Shown here piece by piece: positions 35,122 through 44,323 of a stretch of 64,000 nt of DNA. Source of the DNA: Methylobacteriaceae bacterium (GTDB lineage Bacteria > Pseudomonadota > Alphaproteobacteria > Rhizobiales > Beijerinckiaceae); the NCBI GenBank assembly GCA_947444195.1, contig CANEZL010000003.1:1-64000 (forward strand), read 5' to 3'. The stretch's first letter is position 1, and every line of letters begins with the position of its first letter. The notes below the pieces were generated by a model that made no database searches, was not told the origin of the DNA, and saw only the letters and a list, made by a program, of their open reading frames with translations. A program made the translations under genes and the position numbers.

Positions 35122-35247
35122 GGCCGTGGACGATTGCAGCGCGATCGCGAACGGCCCTCGGGCACGTCCGGGGCGTTGCGCGGCCCGGATCCCGCAGATG
35201 CTCTCACACGGCCCGCGGCGCTTTCCGGCGTCGCGGGCCGCGTCGCA

Positions 35248-35454
35248 TCAGCGGATGGGCATGCGCTCGCGCGGCGCGCGCCGGTAGGCCGCCCGTGCCA
35301 GGACGAGCGCGCCGCCGTACTGGAGCAGGCCGTTCTCGGCAAGGGATTGCGGGGCGAGATGCCACTGGATCAGGCAGCGCGTGAGGGCGTTCAGCGCGAG
35401 GAGCGCGGCGCAGAAGGCGACGGCGGACAGCAGCGCGGCGACGAAATCGGGCAT
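35248..35454 (-). CDS. Small membrane protein, function unknown
   Basis: A 68-residue ORF from an ATG at 35454. One hydrophobic helix (FVAALLSAVAFCAALLALNAL) is followed by a second weak hydrophobic stretch (LLQYGGALVLARAAY) and a basic end (RRAPRERMPIR). Codon usage fits the genome. No family was recognised. It lies between two repeat blocks and has no operon partners. Confidence 0.5.
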   Translation of the reverse strand: MPDFVAALLSAVAFCAALLALNALTRCLIQWHLAPQSLAENGLLQYGGALVLARAAYRRAPRERMPIR

Positions 35455-35867
35455 GGCTTCGCGGACCCCCTTGTTGAGGATCCGGATCGTAGCAAGCCAG
35501 GGGCCAGTGTCGCCTGGCGCGGCGTTCCGAGCGGCGGGTGCCGGCTCTCGAGAAAAGACGATGCAGCAGCAAGGGGCTAGGGCGTCACGCCGGATCCGGT
35601 GTCCCGTCCGATACTCCCGGTGCGTGCGAGAAAAAGCGTCGCCGTGGCGCCCCGGCCACGGCCCTTGGAGCACGATGCGAGAACGTGGAAACCGGTTCTT
35701 CGGGATCATCGTGCGACCACAAGAGGATCGAGCGTGCTGCCGTTTCCGTGAAAAAGCAGCACGCTCCAGCGCATCGTCCCGAAAGGTGGTTGCCGACTTT
35801 CAGAAAAAGACGATGTAAAACCAAAAACTTAGCCCATCGTCCTGGATCCGATTTCCAGAACGATGGG
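35455..35867. repeat. Cluster of hairpin-forming intergenic repeats
   Basis: No gene was found. At least four palindromic units lie in a row. (a) GCACGATG ... CATCGTGC around 35660-35712, enclosing GAACGTGGAAACCGGTTC. (b) AGCGTGCTGC/GCAGCACGCT around 35732-35767. (c) GCATCGTCCCGAAAGG ... CTTTCAGAAAAAGACGATG around 35771-35816. (d) AGCCCATCGT (35831-35840) with ACGATGGGCT (35860-35869), which covers the stop of the hydrolase gene. Units with GAAAxxGGTTxCCGACTTTC and GACGATG are widespread in Rhizobiales intergenic DNA. They may act as terminators or as non-autonomous mobile repeats. Confidence 0.75.
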
Positions 35868-37013
35868 CTAGCGGCGGGCGGTGGCCGGGGCCGCGCCTGT
35901 CCCCGGTGCCGGATGCGGGCGCGGCGTCTCCACGGCGAGGCGCTTCACCGGCCACCCGTCGCTCCAGCGCTCCATGTCGGCGAAGCGCGGATTGGCCTTC
36001 AGGGGTGCGGTGTCGCTCCCTGAGAAGGCCGCAGCGGCGGCGAGGTCGAAGGTCTTCCAGAAGGCGAGATAGTCCAGGGTGTCCGTGCGCGCGTTGTTGA
36101 TCTGCGCCACGAGGGTCTGCTGCTCGCCGGTGAGCGCCATGTCCGCCGACCACTTGAAAGGCGCGGGCTTGCCGTCCTTCGGCTCGGGGGGCAGCTTGAT
36201 CGCGCCGCCGTCATAGGCTGGATCGACCCCGGCTGGCGCGGCCAGGGTCGCGGTCAGCGCCGGGAAGCCGTGATCGTCCGAGAGCGCGCGCATGAACAGC
36301 TTGCGCTCGGGCGGGACCTGGGCGGCCTCCCGCAGGAGCCGACGGGCGGCGATGTCGGCGGCGCGGGCGTCGCGGTCGCCGATCATGGTGATGAGCATGG
36401 TGCCGGGGGGAATGCGGGCGAGGTCCGTGAGGGTGATGCCGCGCGCCTTCGGCCCGCTGGCGATGCCGCCCGGCATGGTGCCGAAGACCAGCTTCGGCGC
36501 GGGCAGGCCGAGGCTTCCGGCCTCCGCCGCGAGGTTCGCGGCCAGGGGCACGCCCGCGAGATGGCCGATCAGGGCCACCCGGCCCAGGTCCGGCTTCGCG
36601 TCCGCATCGCCCGCCAGGGCCTCGAACGCCGCCGCGAGCAGGCGTCCCGCGGCCGCGGTGGCGTCGGCGGGCCGCGTCCGGTTCACCTCCTGGAAGCGGG
36701 GGAACAGCACGAGGTAGCCGTTGCGGGCGAGATGGTCGATCCAGGCGCCGTAGCTCTGCGGGTTCACGGCCCCCCAGCCGTGCAGGAGGACGGCGACGGG
36801 CCGGCCGGTGGACGGGGCCGGCCCGGCCGCGTGGAACACGAAGGTCGCCGCGCTCGCCCGGCCGACCGCGCGCTTCACCACCGCGACCTTCTGGTCACCC
36901 GGGCCGCCGGGGCCTTCCTTGGGCTGGGCCGGCGGGGTCGCGCCCTGCACGGGCACGCAGGCGAGGGCGAGGAAGCCGGCGGCAAGGAGGGCGCGGCGGG
37001 CGCTGGAACGCAT
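35868..37013 (-). CDS. Exported alpha/beta-hydrolase-fold protein lacking the nucleophile serine
   Basis: A 381-residue protein with a signal peptide (MRSSARRALLAAGFLALACV). The fold is clear: an oxyanion-hole HGWG motif (VAVLLHGWGAVNP, about 75-87), a strand-turn-helix nucleophile elbow, then a late aspartate region and histidine (DDHGFPAL). The nucleophile elbow reads GHLAG instead of GxSxG; the codon is CTC (Leu), so the usual serine is absent. Either another residue acts or the protein is a non-catalytic binding protein. The ATG at 37013 starts the signal peptide exactly; an upstream ATG adds 17 unlikely residues. Confidence 0.7.
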   Translation of the reverse strand: MRSSARRALLAAGFLALACVPVQGATPPAQPKEGPGGPGDQKVAVVKRAVGRASAATFVFHAAGPAPSTGRPVAVLLHGWGAVNPQSYGAWIDHLARNGYLVLFPRFQEVNRTRPADATAAAGRLLAAAFEALAGDADAKPDLGRVALIGHLAGVPLAANLAAEAGSLGLPAPKLVFGTMPGGIASGPKARGITLTDLARIPPGTMLITMIGDRDARAADIAARRLLREAAQVPPERKLFMRALSDDHGFPALTATLAAPAGVDPAYDGGAIKLPPEPKDGKPAPFKWSADMALTGEQQTLVAQINNARTDTLDYLAFWKTFDLAAAAAFSGSDTAPLKANPRFADMERWSDGWPVKRLAVETPRPHPAPGTGAAPATARR

Positions 37014-37140
37014 GGACGGCTCGGTCGTCGGGACGGTGGCGGACGGGCCGCCGGCCCGCTTCATAGCAGATCCGCGCCGGCTGGGATGTGCCGCCGCCGC
37101 GTCGGATCGTCGAAAAGAAGCGCGATTCCGTCCGCCGTCC

Positions 37141-37344
37141 TCAGGCGGCGATGGCCGCGGGGGCTCGCGCGCCGTCGATGCGGCGGGCGAGGGCCAGCAG
37201 ATGCTCGGGCAGCTCGTTCGCGGCCTCACCGTAGAGGCTGCGCAGGTCGCAGCCGATCGCGTCGAGGGCGACCTGGGAATCGGTGTCCGAGCAGAGGGCG
37301 TCACCCAGCAGGGTGGCGGCGTAGTTCTGAGCGATGATCTTCAT
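37141..37344 (-). CDS. NepR-like anti-sigma factor (candidate)
   Basis: A 67-residue protein. The centre (DAIGCDLRSLYGEAANELPEHLLALARRID) follows the NepR pattern IGxxLRxLYxEvvnexvPdrfldLlrrLd, the helix pair that binds EcfG-type sigma factors and PhyR in the alphaproteobacterial general stress response. It starts 76 bp downstream of a receiver-domain gene on the same strand. That fits a two-part stress-signalling module, but no sigma factor gene is in the window. The match is from memory of the motif and needs a profile search. Confidence 0.55.
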   Translation of the reverse strand: MKIIAQNYAATLLGDALCSDTDSQVALDAIGCDLRSLYGEAANELPEHLLALARRIDGARAPAAIAA

Positions 37345-37420
37345 GAGGGGTGCTGGGGGCGGCGTCGCGGGTCCGGGTGCCGGGATCGGCATGCATGGAA
37401 CCGTCAACGGCTCCGCGCCC

Positions 37421-37879
37421 TCAGGTTTCCAGGCCGCCCGAAATAATCTTGCCGCCGGAGCCGATCACCGAGGGGCCGGAATCGCCGCCCGGCGGCCGGC
37501 CGGCCGCCTCCTCCACCCAGGCCAGGATGTCCTCGGCGCGCCAGGGCTTCGGGATGAAGGTGGCCGAGACACGCAGGTCGCTCGGCTGGTCGCCCGCATC
37601 GCCCGAGGTCAGCAGCACGCGGACGCGGGGCCAGGTGACGCCGATGATCCGCGCCAGCTCGAAACCGCCGATGGGGCCCGGCGTGCGCACATCGGAGAAC
37701 ACGACGCTGACCTCGTCCGCCCGGTCGTTCAGGATGGCGAGGGCGGCCTCCGCCGTCTCGGCCTCGATCACGGTGAAGCCGGTATCCTCCAGCAGGGTCG
37801 CCGCGAGGAAGCGCTCGTCCGGCTGATCCTCGACGACGAGGATCACGGGTCTCTGTCCAGGCGGTTTCGCGTCGCTCAT
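37421..37879 (-). CDS. Single-domain response regulator
   Basis: A 152-residue receiver protein. Phosphoacceptor Asp63 sits in VVFSDVRTPGPIGG; the acidic pocket is VVEDQPDE (Glu17, Asp18); the conserved Thr/Ser lies in VLLTSGD, and lysine is in FIPKPW. There is no output domain. The last 30 residues are Gly/Ser-rich. FSDVR-type receivers are common partners of alphaproteobacterial hybrid kinases (LovR- or Sma0114-like). Together with the downstream NepR-like gene it suggests a branch of general stress signalling; the cognate kinase is unknown. Confidence 0.85.
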   Translation of the reverse strand: MSDAKPPGQRPVILVVEDQPDERFLAATLLEDTGFTVIEAETAEAALAILNDRADEVSVVFSDVRTPGPIGGFELARIIGVTWPRVRVLLTSGDAGDQPSDLRVSATFIPKPWRAEDILAWVEEAAGRPPGGDSGPSVIGSGGKIISGGLET

Positions 37880-38121
37880 GGGCCGGGACACTTCACTACA
37901 GGGCTCAACAGGCGCGGGCGCGCATTCGTTCGACCGGTCCTCCCCTTCGCGCCCTGAGCCCTGCGGCCGGATGAGACCCGGCCCTGCATGGATGCGGGCG
38001 CTCCGCATGGAGGCCGCATGCACGACGCGGGCCCAGGTCGGCCGATTTTCGCCGCCGGGCCACCCTTGCACATTCCATCTCACGCGGCCGTGTCATGAAG
38101 GGCACAGCCCGCGCGCGATCG

Positions 38122-39012
38122 TCACCCCACCCCGTTGGCCTTCAGGAAGGCCAGGGCGCGCGCCCAGCCGTTCTCCGCGGGCTCCCGGCGGTAGCTCGGC
38201 CGGTAATCCGCGTGGAAGCCGTGCGGCGCCTCCGGATAGACCACGAGCTCCACGGACTTGCCCGCCGCCTTGGCCGCGTCCCGGGCCGCCTCCACGGAAG
38301 CGACCGGGATGCCCGCATCCGCCCCGCCGTAGAGGGCCAGGAGCGGCGCGTTCAGCTCGCCCGCCACGTCGCCGGCCGTCCGCGGCTGGATGTCGGTGCG
38401 CTCGCCGGTGACGGGCCCGTACCAGGCCACCGCCGCCTTCAGGTCGCGCCGATGCGCGGCGTAGAGCCACGCGCCGCGCCCGCCCCGGCACCAGCCCATG
38501 ACGCCGAGGCGCTTCAGATCGCCCTTGGCGGCCGAGCCCGCATAGGCGGCCGCGGCGTCGAGATCGGCGATCCACTGGGCGTCGGGGGTCTTGCTGATGA
38601 CGTCGCGCACGATCTGCTTGGCGTCGGTCATGGTCGAGAGGTCGCCCTGGCGGGCGTAGAGTTCGGGGGCCACCGCGCAGTAGCCGGCCTTGGCCAGGCG
38701 CCGGCAGATGTCCTTGATGTAGTCGTGGACGCCGAAGATCTCCTCGATCACCAGCACCACCGGGAACGGCCCCGCCCCCTCGGGAACGGCGCGGTAGCCC
38801 GGCATCGGACCGTCCTGGGCCGGGATCTTGACCTCGCCGGCCTCGATGCCGGCGCTGTCGGTGCGAATGGCCTGGGCCTCGACGCGCTCGGTGGCCAGCG
38901 TCAGGCCGGTCATCAGGCTCGTCATCACGAAGCCGCGCCGGGACAGGGGCGGCACGATCAGCCCGGCAAGGCCCGCCGCTCGGGCGGCGGCTCCGCTCTC
39001 GTCCTGTGACAT
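38122..39012 (-). CDS. Dienelactone hydrolase family protein with Tat-type signal
   Basis: A 296-residue protein from an ATG at 39012 with a strong GGGAGGAA site. The N-terminal SRRGFVMTSLMTG segment is a twin-arginine signal, so the folded enzyme is probably exported. The dienelactone hydrolase catalytic set is present: nucleophile Cys in GWCRGGRG, the Glu in VIEEIFGVHDYI, and His in APHGFHADYRP. Exported carboxymethylenebutenolidase-like proteins of this type are widespread and mostly uncharacterised; substrates beyond dienelactone are likely. Monocistronic. Confidence 0.85.
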   Translation of the reverse strand: MSQDESGAAARAAGLAGLIVPPLSRRGFVMTSLMTGLTLATERVEAQAIRTDSAGIEAGEVKIPAQDGPMPGYRAVPEGAGPFPVVLVIEEIFGVHDYIKDICRRLAKAGYCAVAPELYARQGDLSTMTDAKQIVRDVISKTPDAQWIADLDAAAAYAGSAAKGDLKRLGVMGWCRGGRGAWLYAAHRRDLKAAVAWYGPVTGERTDIQPRTAGDVAGELNAPLLALYGGADAGIPVASVEAARDAAKAAGKSVELVVYPEAPHGFHADYRPSYRREPAENGWARALAFLKANGVG

Positions 39013-39129
39013 GTGTTCCTCCCGCAGCTTCCCACGGGCGGAGGGCAGCACGGGCACGGTCCCGCGGTCAATGCGACCTCGACGCCGCCCGTCCCGGGAC
39101 CAGATGAATGCCTCTCCGACGGAGGACGC

Positions 39130-39696
39130 ATGAAGACCGAGAAGCAGAAGATGCTCGCTGGCGAGCTGTACCGGCCGGGCTGCCCCGAGATCCAGGCCGA
39201 TCAGGCGGCCAACAAGGCCTGGCTCGTCCGCTACAACGCGGCCCTCGGCCTGCCCCCCGCCGAGCGCCGCGCCCTGCTCGCCGAGCGCTTCGCCGAGGTC
39301 GGCGCGGGCGCCGTGGTGCGCCCGCCCTTCTTCTGCGATTTCGGCTACAACATCGGCCTCGGCGACGGCGTCTTCCTGAACTTCAACTGCGTGATCCTCG
39401 ACGTGGTGGCGGTGACGATCGGGGCCGGCACGCAGATCGGCCCCCTCGTGCAGATCCTCACGGCCGACCATCCGCGCGATCCGGAGGCGCGCCGCGCCGA
39501 GCTGGAATTCGGTCGCCCGATCCGGATCGGATCGAACGTCTGGATCGGCGGCGGCGCCATCATCCTGCCCGGCGTCACCGTGGGCGACGACGCGATCATC
39601 GGCGCGGGCAGCGTGGTGACGCGGGACGTGCCCCCCGGCGCCACGGTGATGGGCAACCCGGCCCGGATCCGGTCCGGGACCGCCGATCCGGGCTGA
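39130..39696 (+). CDS. Maltose/galactoside O-acetyltransferase-type hexapeptide acetyltransferase
   Basis: A 188-residue left-handed beta-helix acetyltransferase (Maa/LacA/NodL group). It has the N-terminal MKTEKQKMLAGELYRPGCPE segment typical of Maa, hexapeptide repeats from about residue 68 (IGLGDGVFLNFNC, IGAGTQIGP, IGSNVWIGGGAIILPGV) and the catalytic histidine in LTADHPRDP. It uses acetyl-CoA to acetylate a sugar hydroxyl. GGAGGACGC precedes the ATG. It is divergent from the dienelactone hydrolase and convergent with the phosphoesterase. Confidence 0.9.
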   Translation: MKTEKQKMLAGELYRPGCPEIQADQAANKAWLVRYNAALGLPPAERRALLAERFAEVGAGAVVRPPFFCDFGYNIGLGDGVFLNFNCVILDVVAVTIGAGTQIGPLVQILTADHPRDPEARRAELEFGRPIRIGSNVWIGGGAIILPGVTVGDDAIIGAGSVVTRDVPPGATVMGNPARIRSGTADPG

Positions 39697-39728
39697 GGCC
39701 GCTCGCGGTCGCCGCGGCGTTCGCAACC

Positions 39729-39746
39729 GGGCCGCGCAGGCGGCCC
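39729..39746. terminator. Bidirectional hairpin between convergent genes
   Basis: GGGCCGC (39729-39735) and GCGGCCC (39740-39746) form a perfect 7-bp stem with a GCAG loop in the 49-bp gap between the acetyltransferase and phosphoesterase genes. No U-run. Probably a shared terminator. Confidence 0.5.
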
Positions 39747-40426
39747 TACCCCCGACCGGCGCGCACCTGGAGGAAATCCGTCGCCGGACCGGCCTCGTCC
39801 GTGAACGCGCCCGCGGTCAGCGCCCCGCCATAGACCGCGCCGGTGTCGAGGTTGGTGCGATAGGCCCGAATCTCGGGGCGCCCGTCCGGCCGCGGGGTAT
39901 GGCCGTGGACCACGTGCCTGCCGAAATCGTGGTCCTCGCCGAGGAAGGGCTCGCGGATCCAGAGACGGTTGCGCGTCTCCGGATCGGGGGCCTCGCTCGC
40001 CGGGTGGAAGCCCGCATGCACGTACCAGCGGCGGGCATCGCCGTGGACGCTCGGCAGCGCCTCGATCCAGTCGAGCACGTCGCGCGGCAGCGCCGCCGCC
40101 TCGCCGACGCCGAAGGATGCCAGCGTCTCCCCGCCGCCGTTGTGCAGCCAGTGCTCGGCCGCCCCCGGCGTCTCCAGGCTGTCGAGGAGCATGGCCTCGT
40201 GGTTGCCCATCAGGCAGGTGACCCGCTCCGGCTCGCTCCATTGCAGGCGCCGCAGGGTCCGGACCACGCCCGCGCTGTCGGGGCCGCGGTCGATGTAGTC
40301 GCCGAGGAAGACGAGGTTGCGGGGCCTGCCTCCCGCGTGCGTCTCGATCCGGCCGAGGAGCGCGTCGAGGAGATCGGCGCAGCCGTGGATGTCTCCGACG
40401 GCGTAGGTCAGCGTCTCCGCATCCAT
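39746..40426 (-). CDS. Calcineurin-like metallophosphoesterase (PrpA/ApaH type)
   Basis: A 226-residue PPP-type phosphatase. All metal-binding motifs are present in order: GDIHG (Asp12, His14), GDYIDRG (Asp44), GNHE, the HAGF block and HGHT. It is the size of bacterial serine/threonine or diadenosine-tetraphosphate phosphatases. The protein is cytoplasmic with no signal peptide. The gene lies 76 bp downstream of clpB on the same strand, beyond a hairpin, so it may be read only by leak-through from clpB. Confidence 0.9.
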   Translation of the reverse strand: MDAETLTYAVGDIHGCADLLDALLGRIETHAGGRPRNLVFLGDYIDRGPDSAGVVRTLRRLQWSEPERVTCLMGNHEAMLLDSLETPGAAEHWLHNGGGETLASFGVGEAAALPRDVLDWIEALPSVHGDARRWYVHAGFHPASEAPDPETRNRLWIREPFLGEDHDFGRHVVHGHTPRPDGRPEIRAYRTNLDTGAVYGGALTAGAFTDEAGPATDFLQVRAGRG

Positions 40427-40465
40427 GGCGATGTTGTCGGGGGATTCATTTCGGAAGGCAAGGGC

Positions 40466-40495
40466 GGGGCGGGCACCCGCGAAGGGGCCCGCCCC
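40466..40495 (-). terminator. Terminator-like hairpin after clpB
   Basis: GGGGCGGGC (40466-40474) and GCCCGCCCC (40487-40495) form a 9-bp stem. It starts 7 bp beyond the clpB stop on the minus strand. There is no clear U-run after it. Confidence 0.55.
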
Positions 40496-40502
40496 GGAGC
40501 GG

Positions 40503-43133
40503 TCAGTTCAGCGTCGCGCCCGCCGGGCGGCGCTCGGCGGCGATCGGCACGCCGCCGATCTCCAGGCCCTGCGCCCCGAGGGTGACCGGCACCGTCTCGC
40601 CGTCGTGGACCGCGCCCGACAGGAGGCGCTCGGCCAGCGGATCCTGCACCGCCTTCTGGATCACCCGCTTCAGGGGCCGCGCCCCGTAGGCCGGGTCGTA
40701 GCCCTTGTCGGCGAGCCAGGTGCGCGCCGCCTCGTCCACGTCGAGGCTGATCTTGCGCTCGTCGAGGAGCTTCTGCAGGCGCCCGAGCTGGATGTCGACG
40801 ATCGCCCCCATCTCGCCGCGGGCGAGGCGATGGAACAGGATGATCTCGTCGATCCGGTTCAGGAATTCCGGCCGGAAGTGGCCGCGCACCACGTTCATCA
40901 CCTCGTCCCGGACCGCCTCGCTGTCCTGGCCGGCCGGCTGATTCACCAGATACTCGGCCCCGAGATTCGAGGTCATGATGAGCAGCGTGTTGCGGAAGTC
41001 CACCGTGCGGCCCTGGCCGTCCGTCAGGCGCCCGTCGTCGAGCACCTGGAGGAGGACGTTGAACACGTCCGGATGCGCCTTCTCGACCTCGTCGAACAGC
41101 ACGACCTGATAGGGCCGGCGCCGCACGGCCTCGGTGAGCGCGCCGCCCTCCTCGTAGCCGACATAGCCCGGAGGCGCGCCGATCAGGCGGGCCACCGCAT
41201 GCTTCTCCATGTACTCGGACATGTCGATGCGCACGAGCGCCGTGTCGTCGTCGAACAGGAAGCCGGCGAGCGCCTTGGTCAGTTCGGTCTTGCCGACGCC
41301 CGTGGGACCCAAGAACATGAACGAGCCGATCGGCCGGTTCGGATCCTGCAGGCCGGCCCGCGCCCGGCGGACCGCGGTCGCCACCGCCTCCACCGCCTCG
41401 CGCTGGCCGACGACGCGCTTGGCGAGCGCCTCCTCCATCGCGAGAAGCTTCTCGCGCTCGCCCTCCAGCATCTTGTCGACGGGCACGCCGGTCCAGCGCG
41501 AGACGACGCCCGCGATATGGGCCGGCGTCACCGCCTCCTCGACCATGCCGTCGCGGGCGACCGCGCTCTCGGCCTTCGCCTCGATCTCGGCGAGCTGCTT
41601 TTCCAGGCCCGGGATCAGCCCGTAGGCGAGTTCGCCCGCGCGCTGGTACTGGCCCTGGCGCTGGGCCGCGGCGAGGTCGTTGCGCGCCTCGTCGAGCTTC
41701 TTCTTCAACTCGGCCGCGGCGCCGAGCTTGTCCTTCTCCGCCTTCCAGCGTGCGGTGATCGTCGCCGACTGCTCCTCGAGATCGGCGAGTTCCTTCTCCA
41801 GGCGCTGGAGCCGGTCGCGGGAGGCGGTATCCGTCTCCTTCTTCAGCGCCTCGCCCTCGATCTTCAGCCGCACGATCTCGCGGTCGACGTTATCGAGCTC
41901 CTCCGGCTTCGAATCGACCTGCATGCGCAGGCGGGAGCCCGCCTCGTCCACGAGGTCGATCGCCTTGTCGGGCAGGAAACGGTCGGTGATGTAGCGGTTC
42001 GAGAGCGTGGCGGCCGCGACCAGGGCGGAATCCTGGATGCGCACGCCGTGGTGCTGCTCGTACTTCTCCTTGATGCCGCGCAGGATCGAGACCGTGTCCT
42101 CGACGGTGGGCTCGGAGACGAAGACGGGCTGGAAGCGGCGCGCCAGCGCAGCGTCCTTCTCCACGTGCTTGCGGTACTCGTCGAGGGTGGTGGCGCCGAC
42201 GCAGTGCAGCTCGCCGCGGGCGAGCGCGGGCTTGAGGAGATTCGAGGCGTCCATGGCCCCGTCCGCCTTGCCGGCGCCGACCAGCGTGTGCATCTCGTCG
42301 ATGAACAGGACGATGCCGCCCTCGGCCGCCTGGACCTCGGAGAGCACGCCCTTCAGGCGCTCCTCGAACTCGCCGCGGTACTTCGCGCCCGCGATCAGCG
42401 CGCCCATGTCCAGCGCCAGCAGGCTCTTCTCGCGAAGCGACTCGGGCACGTCGCCGTTGACGATGCGCAGCGCCAACCCCTCGACGATCGCCGTCTTGCC
42501 GACGCCGGGCTCGCCGATCAGCACGGGGTTGTTCTTGGTGCGCCGGGACAGGACCTGGATGGTGCGGCGGATCTCCTCGTCGCGGCCGATGACGGGATCG
42601 AGCTTGCCCTCGCGCGCCGCTTCCGTGAGGTCGCGGGCGTATTTCTTCAGGGCGTCGTAGGCGTTCTCGGCGCTCGCATTGTCGGCGGTGCGGCCCTTGC
42701 GGAGCGCGTTGATCGCGCCGTTGAGCGAGGCGGGCGTGACGCCCGCGGCCTGGAGCGCGCGGCCGGCCTCGGTATTGCCCTCGACGGCCAGCGCCAGCAG
42801 CAGCCGCTCCACGGTGACGTAGGAATCGCCCGCCTTCTCGGCGGCCTTCTCCGCGGTGTCGAACAGGCGCACGAGGTCGCGCGTCGCCTGGGGCGCCGCG
42901 GCGTTGCCGGAGACCTTGGGCTGCTTGGCAAGCCACTGCTCGGCCTGCGCGAGCGCCACGCGCGACTGGCCGCCGGCCCGGTCGATCAGGCCGGCGCACA
43001 GGCCCTCGGGGTCGTCGAGCAGCACCTTCAGGAGGTGGCCGGGCTGAAGCTGGGGATGGCCCTCGCGCATGGCGAGGTTCTGCGCGGCCTGCACGAAGCC
43101 GCGGGCGCGCTCGGTGTACTTCTCGAAATTCAT
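40503..43133 (-). CDS. clpB: ATP-dependent chaperone ClpB
   Basis: An 876-residue Hsp100 disaggregase of normal length. It has an N-terminal Clp repeat domain, AAA+ domain 1 with Walker [10 protein letters not shown] (Lys213) and Walker B VLFIDEMH, the long coiled-coil middle domain (about 405-525) that binds DnaK, and AAA+ domain 2 with Walker [10 protein letters not shown] (Lys615). No ClpP-binding loop is seen, consistent with ClpB and not ClpA. It cooperates with DnaK to resolubilise aggregates. A CTTG lies in the 198-bp upstream gap, but I cannot define a convincing sigma-32 promoter. Confidence 0.97.
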   Translation of the reverse strand: MNFEKYTERARGFVQAAQNLAMREGHPQLQPGHLLKVLLDDPEGLCAGLIDRAGGQSRVALAQAEQWLAKQPKVSGNAAAPQATRDLVRLFDTAEKAAEKAGDSYVTVERLLLALAVEGNTEAGRALQAAGVTPASLNGAINALRKGRTADNASAENAYDALKKYARDLTEAAREGKLDPVIGRDEEIRRTIQVLSRRTKNNPVLIGEPGVGKTAIVEGLALRIVNGDVPESLREKSLLALDMGALIAGAKYRGEFEERLKGVLSEVQAAEGGIVLFIDEMHTLVGAGKADGAMDASNLLKPALARGELHCVGATTLDEYRKHVEKDAALARRFQPVFVSEPTVEDTVSILRGIKEKYEQHHGVRIQDSALVAAATLSNRYITDRFLPDKAIDLVDEAGSRLRMQVDSKPEELDNVDREIVRLKIEGEALKKETDTASRDRLQRLEKELADLEEQSATITARWKAEKDKLGAAAELKKKLDEARNDLAAAQRQGQYQRAGELAYGLIPGLEKQLAEIEAKAESAVARDGMVEEAVTPAHIAGVVSRWTGVPVDKMLEGEREKLLAMEEALAKRVVGQREAVEAVATAVRRARAGLQDPNRPIGSFMFLGPTGVGKTELTKALAGFLFDDDTALVRIDMSEYMEKHAVARLIGAPPGYVGYEEGGALTEAVRRRPYQVVLFDEVEKAHPDVFNVLLQVLDDGRLTDGQGRTVDFRNTLLIMTSNLGAEYLVNQPAGQDSEAVRDEVMNVVRGHFRPEFLNRIDEIILFHRLARGEMGAIVDIQLGRLQKLLDERKISLDVDEAARTWLADKGYDPAYGARPLKRVIQKAVQDPLAERLLSGAVHDGETVPVTLGAQGLEIGGVPIAAERRPAGATLN

Positions 43134-43331
43134 TCAACACCCTCCCGTACCGGCATCCGCCGCCCGTGGAGAGGCGCGGCGCCACCGAAACGTCGCCCTC
43201 CGACTATCCGTCGCGCGAGGGCCCCGGCGCCGTCAGGGCCGCCGGTATCGAGGATGTGGTGTTGTAAATCCGCACCACAAGGGCCGCTGAAGCTCTTGCA
43301 AGCGGTGGCATTCCAGGGCCACGCTGCGCGC

Positions 43332-44102
43332 ATGAGCGCAGCGATTCACGTCCGACATCTCTACCGCTATCCCGTGAAGGGGTTCAGCCCCGAAGCGGTC
43401 GCGCAGGCCGATCTGGAGACCAGCGGCCACTTCCCCGGCGACCGCCTCTACGCCGTCGAGAACGGCCCCTCCGGCTTCGACGCGGTCGCCCCGCGTCACC
43501 AGCCGAAGACCAAGTACCTGATGCTGATGCGCGACGAGGCCCTGGCCCGGCTGCGCACGCGCTTCGATGAGGCCAGCGCGACGCTCCACGTGGAGGCCGG
43601 GGGCGCCCCCCTCGCCTTCCGTCTCGATACCGAGGAGGGCCGCGACGGCCTCGCGGCGCTGATGCGGGAGACGGTGCCGGAGAGCTTGCGCGGCGAGCCC
43701 CGCCTGCTCGAAGCCCCGCCGCAGTACCGGTTCACCGATTCGAAGATCGGCTTCGTGTCGCTCGTCAATCTCGCGAGCGTGCGGGCGGTCGAGGCGTTCG
43801 TCGGCGCGCCGGTCGATCCGCTGCGCTTCCGGGCGAACCTCTACGTCGAGGGGCTCGCGCCCTGGTCTGAACTCGAACTGTCCGGGCGCGTGCTCGAGGC
43901 CCCGAGCGGACTGCGGCTGAAGCTGACCCAGCGCACCCAGCGCTGCGCGGCGACGAACGTCGATCCGGTGAGCGGGCTGCGCGACCTCGACATCCCCTGG
44001 ACGCTCGACGCGCGCCTCGGGCACCGCGATTGCGGCATCTACGCCGAGGTCGTCGCCGGCGGCAGCCTGCGGGCCGGTGACGCGCTCACCCTGCTCGGCT
44101 GA
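43332..44102 (+). CDS. MOSC-domain protein (mARC/YcbX-like)
   Basis: A 256-residue protein with the N-terminal MOSC beta-barrel domain (VRHLYRYPVKGFSPEAV, residues 7-23) and a C-terminal MOSC domain carrying the conserved Cys in RTQRCAATNVDP, which ligates molybdenum in mARC/YcbX proteins. Such proteins reduce N-hydroxylated compounds such as hydroxylamino-purines, usually with a separate redox partner. No ferredoxin or b5 domain is fused. The start is the ATG at 43332. It is divergent from clpB. Confidence 0.85.
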   Translation: MSAAIHVRHLYRYPVKGFSPEAVAQADLETSGHFPGDRLYAVENGPSGFDAVAPRHQPKTKYLMLMRDEALARLRTRFDEASATLHVEAGGAPLAFRLDTEEGRDGLAALMRETVPESLRGEPRLLEAPPQYRFTDSKIGFVSLVNLASVRAVEAFVGAPVDPLRFRANLYVEGLAPWSELELSGRVLEAPSGLRLKLTQRTQRCAATNVDPVSGLRDLDIPWTLDARLGHRDCGIYAEVVAGGSLRAGDALTLLG

Positions 44103-44113
44103 CCGAGCCGATC

Positions 44114-44323
44114 TCAGCCGCGGGCGGCGAGCCAGCGCGGCTCCGGCTCCTCGGCCGGCATCAGGGCGGCCACCGCGTCGAGGTCGACGGCGTAGTGCTC
44201 GGTGAGGCGCTGCCAGACCTCGGCGCTGGAACTCGCGCCGGGCTTCAGGGCATCGAGGGCCCGTGCGAGGAGGGCCGGGCTGACGAGGGAGGGGCGTACG
44301 GCGTAGAGGTCGGCGTTCGGCAT
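44114..44323 (-). CDS. Hypothetical small protein
   Basis: A 69-residue ORF beginning MPNADLYAVRPSLVSPALLARAL, helical with an Ala/Pro tail (MPAEEPEPRWLAARG). It has no membrane segment or motif. It lies convergent with the MOSC gene, 11 bp from its stop. Codon bias is consistent with coding on this strand. Function unknown. Confidence 0.45.
   Translation of the reverse strand: MPNADLYAVRPSLVSPALLARALDALKPGASSSAEVWQRLTEHYAVDLDAVAALMPAEEPEPRWLAARG

Noticed and set aside
35560..35869. CRISPR array
   Set aside because: The repeats here are palindromic units of different sequence and unequal spacing, without identical direct repeats or spacers; no cas genes are present.
40425..43330. Open frame antisense to clpB that runs into the MOSC gene frame
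   Set aside because: Only the part from 43332 on (MOSC) shows family motifs and a sensible start; the upstream extension is a shadow of clpB.
43137..43331. Sigma-32 heat-shock promoter for clpB
   Set aside because: A CTTG is present but no matching CCCCATxT-like -10 at 13-18 bp could be identified with confidence.
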